Below are positions 5,580 through 10,914 of a stretch of DNA of 10,914 nucleotides, one piece after another. The notes beneath the pieces are model-generated. The model saw nothing but the letters and a program-made list of their open reading frames with translations, searched no databases and was not told where the DNA came from. The stretch spans positions 1 through 10,914 of the forward strand of contig CABUZU010000066.1 in the NCBI GenBank assembly GCA_902496125.1. Direction: 5' to 3'. A program made the translations under genes and the position numbers. Source of the DNA: an uncultured Lachnospiraceae bacterium. GTDB lineage: Bacteria; Bacillota; Clostridia; Lachnospirales; Lachnospiraceae. Positions within the stretch are counted from its first letter, which is position 1. The number at the start of each line of letters is the position of its first letter.

Positions 5580-8201
5580 ATGGAGGGAAAATTGAGTAAA
5601 AAAATTGTTTTAATTGATGGACATAGTATATTAAATCGAGCTTTTTATGGAGTTCCAGAGCTTACAAATTCTAAGGGACTTCATACCAATGGAGTGTATG
5701 GATTTTTAAATATTATGTTTAAAATCTTAGAAGAGGAATGTCCAGATTATTTAGCTGTGGCATTTGATGTAAAAGCACCAACATTTCGACATGAGATGTA
5801 TAAGGAATATAAGGGAACCAGAAAGGGAATGCCACAAGAGCTTCACGAACAAGTTCCTGTATTAAAAGATGTCTTAAAGGCAATGGAGATTCCGATTTTT
5901 GAAAAGCCAGGATATGAAGCAGACGATATCTTAGGAACGATTGCTAAATACAGTGAATCACAGGGATTAGATGTTTCATTAGTTTCAGGTGATAGAGATT
6001 TACTTCAATTAGCAAGTGAGAAAATTTGTATTCGTATTCCGAAAACAAAAAGAGGAGTGACTACGATTGAAAACTATTTTGCAAAAGATGTCGTAGAAGC
6101 CTTAGGAGTGACTCCTATAGAATTTATTGATATGAAGGCATTAATGGGTGATACTTCAGATAATATCCCAGGTGTGCCAGGAATTGGGGAAAAGACTGCT
6201 GCTAAGCTAATTATCGCTTATCATTCAATTGAAAATGCATTTGCTCATGTCGAAGAAATCAAACCAACAAGAGCAAAAAATTCTCTTAGTGAACATTATG
6301 ATATGGCTAAGATGAGTAAGGTTCTTGCAACAATAAAGACAGATTGTGAGTTAGATTTCTCATTAGAAGCAGCAAAATTAGGTGATTTGTATACGAAAAA
6401 AGCCTATGAACTTTTAAAAGAGCTAGAATTTAAAAAATTATTGACTCGTTTTGAAGTAAGGGCAGAAGCTTCAAGTCAAAATTTTGAACTTCATGTAAAA
6501 GAGGATGTCAATTCTATTATAGATAATGGAAAGATGGCAATAATAGCTGTTCATGAGAATGAAAAAATATTAGGAATTTCTTTAACGGATAGTAGTGAAA
6601 CCACTTATTATATAGAAGAGAGGACACAGATAGAAGAAATATTAAAAAAATATCCTTCTTATGTGACCATAGATTGGAAGGAACAACTTCGTGCATTTTA
6701 TCAATCAGGATATGAAGTAAATCCAGATGATGCGAAAGTAGATGATTTAGCAATTGCAGCTTATTTAATCAATCCATTAAAGGATACCTATGCTTATGAC
6801 GATATTGCTAGAGATTATTTAAATTTGTTAGTTCCGTCAAGACAAGACTTATTAAAGAAGATGTCATTAGAAAAGGCTTTGGTAGAGGAACGAGAGCTTT
6901 TCTTAACTTACTGCGGATATTTAAGTTGGGTTGCGTATAAAGCTTCTGATACGTTATTAGAAAATGTACGTAATAAAGAGATGGAGTCTCTTTATAAAGA
7001 AGTAGAAATGCCACTAGCTTTAACACTTTATCATATGGAAAAAGAAGGAATACGAGTTGACCGTGATAGCTTAGCTCATTATGGGAAACAACTTGCTTCT
7101 AAAATTGAAGTTTTAGAAAAAGAAATTTATGAGCTTTGTGGGGAAAGCTTTAATATTAATTCTCCAAAGCAACTTGGTGTTATTTTATTTGAGAAGCTAG
7201 AACTTCCATATAAGAAGAAGACAAAGACTGGATATTCGACTGCTGCCGATGTACTTGAAAAATTAAAAGACAAACATCCAGTAATTAGTAAAATTTTAGA
7301 ATATCGACAGCTTACCAAATTAAAATCAACTTATGCGGATGGATTAGCAGGATTTATTAATGAAAAAGATGGGCGTATTCATGGTAAGTTTAATCAAACG
7401 ATTACTGCAACTGGTCGTATTAGTAGTACAGAGCCAAATCTTCAAAATATTCCGATTCGTATGGAAATTGGAAGACAGATTCGAAAGGTCTTTGTACCAG
7501 AAGATGGTAAAATTTTAATTGATGCGGACTATTCCCAAATTGAGCTTCGAGTACTTGCTCATATGTCAAATGATAAGCGTCTAATTGATGCTTATAATAA
7601 AGCAGAAGATATTCATGCGATTACAGCATCTGAGGTATTTCATGTACCATTAGAGGAAGTAACACCACAGCTTCGTCGCAATGCAAAGGCAGTAAACTTT
7701 GGAATTGTTTATGGAATCAGTGCATTTGGACTAAGTGAGGATTTAAGTATTTCAAGAAAAGAAGCTACAAAATACATCGAACAGTATTTTGAGACTTATC
7801 CGTCTATTAAGGCTTTTCAGGATTCTTTGGTACAGACAGCAAAAGACACTGGAGTTACGAAAACAATGTTTAACAGAATCCGTCCAGTACCAGAACTGAA
7901 ATCTAGTAACTTTATGCAACGTCAATTTGGTGAACGAATTGCAATGAATGCGCCAATTCAAGGAACAGCAGCAGATATTATTAAGATTGCGATGGTTCGT
8001 GTCGATAAGAGACTTCATAACGAAGGCTATAAGGCAAGGCTTTTATTACAGGTTCACGATGAATTATTGATTGAAGCACCAAAAGATGAAGAAGAGGCAG
8101 TACGAGAAATTTTAGAACAAGAGATGAAGCAAGCAGCAAAATTATCTGTAAGCTTAGAAATAGATATGCATTCTGGTTTCAATTGGCTAGAAGCACATTA
8201 G
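5580..8201 (+). CDS. polA: DNA polymerase I (5' nuclease plus polymerase; degenerate proofreading domain)
   Basis: 873 residues from ATG 5580. The protein fills gaps and removes RNA primers in replication and repair. The 5' nuclease domain covers about 1-290 (DGHSILNRAFYG, YKGTRKGMP, EADDILG, SGDRDLLQL, GDTSDNIPGVPGIGEKTA). The region about 300-480 has the 3'-5' exonuclease fold position but lacks the acidic active-site residues (near 321-328, IIAVHENE stands where DTE is expected). The polymerase domain is intact: motif A DADYSQIELR with catalytic Asp650, O-helix RRNAKAVNFGIVYG with Lys703, Phe707 and Tyr711, and motif C VHDE with Asp827/Glu828. The ATG directly follows the previous stop. 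TTG 5592, behind GGAGGG (5582-5587), would give an 869-residue protein starting MSKKIVLIDGHS and is a serious alternative. Confidence 0.97.
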   Translation: MEGKLSKKIVLIDGHSILNRAFYGVPELTNSKGLHTNGVYGFLNIMFKILEEECPDYLAVAFDVKAPTFRHEMYKEYKGTRKGMPQELHEQVPVLKDVLKAMEIPIFEKPGYEADDILGTIAKYSESQGLDVSLVSGDRDLLQLASEKICIRIPKTKRGVTTIENYFAKDVVEALGVTPIEFIDMKALMGDTSDNIPGVPGIGEKTAAKLIIAYHSIENAFAHVEEIKPTRAKNSLSEHYDMAKMSKVLATIKTDCELDFSLEAAKLGDLYTKKAYELLKELEFKKLLTRFEVRAEASSQNFELHVKEDVNSIIDNGKMAIIAVHENEKILGISLTDSSETTYYIEERTQIEEILKKYPSYVTIDWKEQLRAFYQSGYEVNPDDAKVDDLAIAAYLINPLKDTYAYDDIARDYLNLLVPSRQDLLKKMSLEKALVEERELFLTYCGYLSWVAYKASDTLLENVRNKEMESLYKEVEMPLALTLYHMEKEGIRVDRDSLAHYGKQLASKIEVLEKEIYELCGESFNINSPKQLGVILFEKLELPYKKKTKTGYSTAADVLEKLKDKHPVISKILEYRQLTKLKSTYADGLAGFINEKDGRIHGKFNQTITATGRISSTEPNLQNIPIRMEIGRQIRKVFVPEDGKILIDADYSQIELRVLAHMSNDKRLIDAYNKAEDIHAITASEVFHVPLEEVTPQLRRNAKAVNFGIVYGISAFGLSEDLSISRKEATKYIEQYFETYPSIKAFQDSLVQTAKDTGVTKTMFNRIRPVPELKSSNFMQRQFGERIAMNAPIQGTAADIIKIAMVRVDKRLHNEGYKARLLLQVHDELLIEAPKDEEEAVREILEQEMKQAAKLSVSLEIDMHSGFNWLEAH
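5582..5587 (+). promoter_or_regulatory. Strong Shine-Dalgarno inside the annotated polA start (suggests TTG 5592)
   Basis: GGAGGG lies 4 nt before TTG 5592 and begins inside the ATG at 5580. For ATG 5580 the only upstream candidate is GGAAGGA at 5561-5567, 12 nt away, which is long. The first four residues from the ATG (MEGK) look like translated ribosome-binding sequence. Confidence 0.55.
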
Positions 8202-8216
8202 AATAGAGGTTATATT

Positions 8217-8810
8217 ATGGCTAAAGTAATAGGAATTACAGGTGGAGTTGGAGCAGGAAAGTCCACAGTCTTAGAAATTTTAGAAAAAGATTATCATGCA
8301 CAAATTATAGAAGCGGATGAAATGGCACATTTATTAATGGAGCCAGGACAGGCTTGTTATAAGGAAATCATCGATACCTTTGGTGATGAAATTGTAGGAG
8401 AAGATAAAAAGTTTAATAAAAAAGCAGTTGCAGATTTAATCTTTAAAAACAAAGAAAATCAAGAAACGATGAATCATATTGTTCATCCAGCAGTAAAGGC
8501 AAAGATACAAAAGATGATACAAGAGTCTTCTCATGAGCTTATTATTGTAGAAGCTGCTTTATTAATTGAAGCAGGATTTCGTGATATTTGTGATGAATTT
8601 TGGTACGTCTATGTATCTACACAGGAAAGAGTAAAACGTTTATACGAAAAGAGAGGATATTCCGAAGTTAAATCCTATAGTATGATTCAAAACCAGTTAA
8701 GTCATGCACAGTTTCTTAAAAACTGTGAACAGGTAGTAGATAATAGTGGTACAATTGAAGATACAAGAAAAGAAATTGCACGTATCATGAAGGGAGAAAT
8801 TACTTCATGA
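8217..8810 (+). CDS. coaE: Dephospho-CoA kinase
   Basis: Phosphorylates the ribose 3'-OH of dephospho-CoA with ATP, the last step of coenzyme A synthesis, in the cytoplasm. The 197 residues match the family length of about 200. The P-loop is GGVGAGKST (residues 9-17), followed by the conserved acidic Asp34 in EADEMAH, the HPAVKAKI segment near 94, and EAALLIEAGF, corresponding to the family's VPLLFE region but with Ala where Pro is usual. The lid region contains RVKRLYEKRGYS, and MIQNQLS matches the RMxxQ-type motif. AGAGGT at 8205-8210 is 6 nt from the ATG. It begins 15 nt after polA and overlaps the next gene by 4 nt, so the polA operon continues through it. Confidence 0.95.
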   Translation: MAKVIGITGGVGAGKSTVLEILEKDYHAQIIEADEMAHLLMEPGQACYKEIIDTFGDEIVGEDKKFNKKAVADLIFKNKENQETMNHIVHPAVKAKIQKMIQESSHELIIVEAALLIEAGFRDICDEFWYVYVSTQERVKRLYEKRGYSEVKSYSMIQNQLSHAQFLKNCEQVVDNSGTIEDTRKEIARIMKGEITS

Positions 8811-9604
8811 GGTTTATGAGTATTGCCAGTGGCAGCAGTGGCAATTGCATTTATGTAGGTTCGGATTCTACTCATCTTTTAATTGATACAGGAATTTCTA
8901 AAAAAAGAGTAGAAGAGGGTCTAAAAAAAGTTGAACTTAGTGGAAAAGAGGTTTCTGCAATTTTAATTACACATGAGCATTTAGACCATATTAGTGGACT
9001 TGGTGTTTTTCTAAGAAAATATCCAGTTCCTGTTTATTCTGCTTATGAAACAATAGAGGAAATAAAAAAGACGGCTTCCCTTGGTAAGATCCCCCTTGAT
9101 TGTTTTGTACCTATTGATATCAGCAACGATTTGTCGATTGGAGATTTAAAAATAAAGGCATTAGAGACCTCGCATGATGCAGTACATCCACTGTGTTATC
9201 GAGTAGAGGATGAGAAATCAAGTGTAGCAGTGGTAACTGATTTAGGGGAATATGATGAAAATTTAATTCACCATTTGCAGCATTTAGATGGTCTTTTATT
9301 AGAGTCTAATCACGATATTCGTATGCTAGAGACCGGTCCCTATCCTTATTATCTAAAAAGAAGAATATTAGGAGAGAAAGGTCATCTGTCAAATGAAAGC
9401 TGCGGACAATTTTTAAATTATCTGTTACATGACAATATGAAACATATTTTTTTAGGACATTTATCAATGCATAATAATTTAGAAGAATTAGCAAATACAA
9501 GTGTTCGATTAGAAATTGATACAGGATTTTGTCCCTATAAAGGAAATGATTTTCAAATTGAGGTTGCAAAGAGAAATTCTCCATCTAGTTTGGTTTATTT
9601 ATAA
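8807..9604 (+). CDS. walJ: Metallo-beta-lactamase-fold hydrolase, WalJ/YycJ type
   Basis: 265 residues, the normal length for YycJ/WalJ. The metal site is visible: THEHLDH with His56, His58, Asp60 and His61; Asp145 in VVTDLGEY; and the histidines in LLESNHD, GHLSN and LGHLSMHNN. The N-terminus MRFMSIASGSSGN is characteristic of the family. B. subtilis YycJ is reported as a 5'-3' exonuclease linked to mismatch repair; in Bacillus it sits with walRK, whereas here it follows polA and coaE, an order I recall from Clostridia. Start ATG 8807 overlaps the coaE stop as ATGA, with AGGGAG at 8791-8796 (10 nt away), so translational coupling is likely. I see no hairpin terminator after the stop. Confidence 0.92.
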   Translation: MRFMSIASGSSGNCIYVGSDSTHLLIDTGISKKRVEEGLKKVELSGKEVSAILITHEHLDHISGLGVFLRKYPVPVYSAYETIEEIKKTASLGKIPLDCFVPIDISNDLSIGDLKIKALETSHDAVHPLCYRVEDEKSSVAVVTDLGEYDENLIHHLQHLDGLLLESNHDIRMLETGPYPYYLKRRILGEKGHLSNESCGQFLNYLLHDNMKHIFLGHLSMHNNLEELANTSVRLEIDTGFCPYKGNDFQIEVAKRNSPSSLVYL

Positions 9605-9612
9605 AATCATTA

Positions 9613-9640
9613 TTGACAAATGCTATAGAAGTGTGATAAC
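9613..9640 (+). promoter_or_regulatory. Promoter of the ACT domain-UPF0210 pair
   Basis: Consensus TTGACA at 9613-9618, a 16-bp spacer, and GATAAC at 9635-9640 (4/6) preceded by a TG at 9632-9633, the extended -10 position. The expected transcript start is near 9647, giving a leader of about 28 nt. The weaker -10 is offset by the TG motif. No terminator separates it from walJ, so some read-through from the polA operon is possible. Confidence 0.6.
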
Positions 9641-9674
9641 GTATTCTAAACTGAAATAAGGAGAGAAATGGATT

Positions 9675-9947
9675 ATGAGTAAGACAATTATAACCGTTTT
9701 AGGCAAGGACACTGTAGGAATTATCGCTAAAGTATGTACATATTTAGCGGATCATCGTATTAATATTGAAGATATTTCTCAAACAATTGTACAAGATTAC
9801 TTCAATATGATGATGATTGTTGATACGAAGAAGGCAACCGTTGCTTTTGGCGATATGGTTCAAGACTTAGAAAAGTTAGGAATGGAAATTGGTGTTCATA
9901 TCCGTTGTCAACGTGAAGAAATCTTTACTAAAATGCATAGAATCTAA
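9675..9947 (+). CDS. ACT-domain protein, UPF0237 family
   Basis: 90 residues made of one ACT domain with a short C-terminal helix. The opening TIITVLGKDTVGIIAKVCTYLADHRINIEDISQTI has the beta-alpha-beta pattern and the GKD.VGI loop where ACT domains bind amino acids, as in GcvR-type regulators. There is no catalytic domain and no membrane span. AAGGAG at 9658-9663 is 11 nt from this ATG; a nearer ATG at 9668 opens only a four-codon frame. The neighbour is UPF0210, and the two families are often adjacent in Firmicutes and archaea, which suggests a shared role. The ligand and function are unknown to me. Confidence 0.93.
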   Translation: MSKTIITVLGKDTVGIIAKVCTYLADHRINIEDISQTIVQDYFNMMMIVDTKKATVAFGDMVQDLEKLGMEIGVHIRCQREEIFTKMHRI

Positions 9948-9958
9948 GGAGTTTTGAT

Positions 9959-10914
9959 ATGATTAATATATTTGAAGTGAATGAAACCAATCAGATGATT
10001 GAAAATGAAAAACTCGATGTTAGAACCATTACAATGGGTATTAGTTTATTAGATTGTATTGATTCTGATTTAGAGGTTTTAAATAACAAAATTTATGATA
10101 AAATCACTCGTTATGCCAAAGATTTAGTAAAGACTGGAGAAGAAATTGGCCTAGAATATGGTATTCCGATTGTTAATAAGAGAATTTCTGTTACACCGAT
10201 TGCATTAATTGGTGCAGCTGCTTGTAAGACTCCTAATGACTTTGTATCAATTGCAAAGACATTAGACCGTGCAGCAAAGAAGGTAGGAGTAAACTTCTTA
10301 GGTGGATATTCTGCATTAGTATCTAAGGGAATGACACCAGCTGAGAAGAATTTAATTCTTTCCATTCCACAGGCTCTTGCATGTACAGAAAGAGTTTGTA
10401 GTTCCATTAATGTAGGCTCTACTAAGACTGGCCTTAACATGGATGCGGTAAAGCTTATGGGTGAAATTGTAAAAGAAACTGCATTGGCAACTGCTGACCA
10501 AGGCTCTCTTGGTTGTGCAAAATTAGTAATCTTTTGTAATGCTCCTGACGATAATCCATTTATGGCAGGTGCTTTCCATGGCGTTACGGAAGGGGATGTT
10601 GTCATCAATGTAGGTGTCAGTGGACCGGGGGTTGTTAAACGTGCCATTGAAGAAGTGAGAGGGCAGGACTTCGGCGTTCTTTGTGAGACCATCAAGAAGA
10701 CAGCTTTCAAGGTAACACGTGTCGGCCAGCTGGTTGCTCAGGAAGCATCCAGACGCCTGAATGTACCATTCGGTATTATTGACCTTTCTCTTGCTCCGAC
10801 ACCGGCCGTGGGCGACAGTGTTGCTGAGATCCTTCAGGAAATGGGGCTTGAACGTGTAGGTGCACCGGGAACAACAGCAGCACTGGCTCTGTTAAACGAT
10901 CAGGTAAAGAAGGG
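9959..10914 (+). CDS. UPF0210 (DUF711, 'PFL family') protein, 3' end outside window
   Basis: ATG 9959 has AAGGAG at 9946-9951 (7-nt spacing), overlapping the ACT gene stop; the gap is 11 nt. The frame is open to the window end, giving 318 of the family's roughly 450 codons. Typical segments are MINIFEVNETN at the start, LDVRTITMGISLLDCID, GIPIVNKRISVTPIAL, VNFLGGYSALVSKGMT, CSSINVGSTKTGLNMDAV, ADQGSLGCAKLVIF and GVSGPGVVKRAIEEV. The biochemical function is not established; the 'PFL' label in databases should not be read as pyruvate formate-lyase activity. Base composition changes sharply inside the gene: about 36% GC with roughly 22% third-position GC before 10560, then about 52% and 44% after it, with no loss of frame or family features. 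Confidence 0.93.
   Translation, partial: MINIFEVNETNQMIENEKLDVRTITMGISLLDCIDSDLEVLNNKIYDKITRYAKDLVKTGEEIGLEYGIPIVNKRISVTPIALIGAAACKTPNDFVSIAKTLDRAAKKVGVNFLGGYSALVSKGMTPAEKNLILSIPQALACTERVCSSINVGSTKTGLNMDAVKLMGEIVKETALATADQGSLGCAKLVIFCNAPDDNPFMAGAFHGVTEGDVVINVGVSGPGVVKRAIEEVRGQDFGVLCETIKKTAFKVTRVGQLVAQEASRRLNVPFGIIDLSLAPTPAVGDSVAEILQEMGLERVGAPGTTAALALLNDQVKK

Noticed and set aside
8827..8850. Short direct repeat AGTGGC in the walJ start region.
   Set aside because: It simply encodes the conserved SGSSGN motif of the family.
10111..10710. 199-codon open frame on the - strand opposite the UPF0210 gene.
   Set aside because: It is a shadow of the UPF0210 frame: the + strand product matches a known family along the whole stretch, while the - strand product resembles nothing and lacks a convincing start context.

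Overview
The window looks like a piece of chromosome from a low-GC, Gram-positive Clostridia, most likely a Lachnospiraceae-type gut anaerobe. The grounds are AT-rich coding DNA (mostly A/T at codon third positions), purine-rich Shine-Dalgarno sequences, sigma-A-type promoters with 16-17 bp spacers, and the gene order polA-coaE-walJ. Taxonomy is inferred from protein resemblance and composition; no search was run. Nearly everything is on the + strand and is core housekeeping. I see no mobile element, CRISPR array, phage gene or riboswitch, and no stretch over about 300 bases without a gene.

Region 1 (1-867) is the C-terminal part of glycogen synthase. Region 2 (about 890-4997) is a compact transcription unit. 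A strong promoter carries an inverted repeat over its -10 box and a helically phased direct repeat over its -35. It is followed by citrate synthase, a MarR-type regulator, an unrecognised 104-residue protein and an Uup-like ABC-F ATPase, with gaps of 15, -4 and -20 nt. The unit ends in a bidirectional hairpin terminator shared with a convergent tRNA-Leu(CAA) gene on the - strand (5000-5081). That tRNA has its own promoter, back to back with the promoter of the next operon.

Region 3 (5168-9604) holds a small membrane protein with a zinc-binding anti-sigma (ZAS) motif, DNA polymerase I, dephospho-CoA kinase (last step of coenzyme A synthesis) and a WalJ/YycJ-type metallo-beta-lactamase-fold nuclease, tightly packed and probably co-transcribed. 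Region 4 (9613-end) has a promoter, an ACT-domain protein (UPF0237) and the first 318 codons of its usual partner UPF0210, cut by the window end.

I found no clearly new biological system. The strongest unexplained signal is an abrupt composition change inside the UPF0210 gene near 10560. GC rises from about 36% to about 52% and third-position GC roughly doubles, while the reading frame and family resemblance stay intact. This fits recombination with a higher-GC relative or a chimeric contig join. Second is the possible MarR operator over the citrate synthase promoter. Start-codon evidence also moves the ZAS protein start to 5229, raises a TTG alternative for polA, and shows a tiny overlapping ORF at the ACT gene start.
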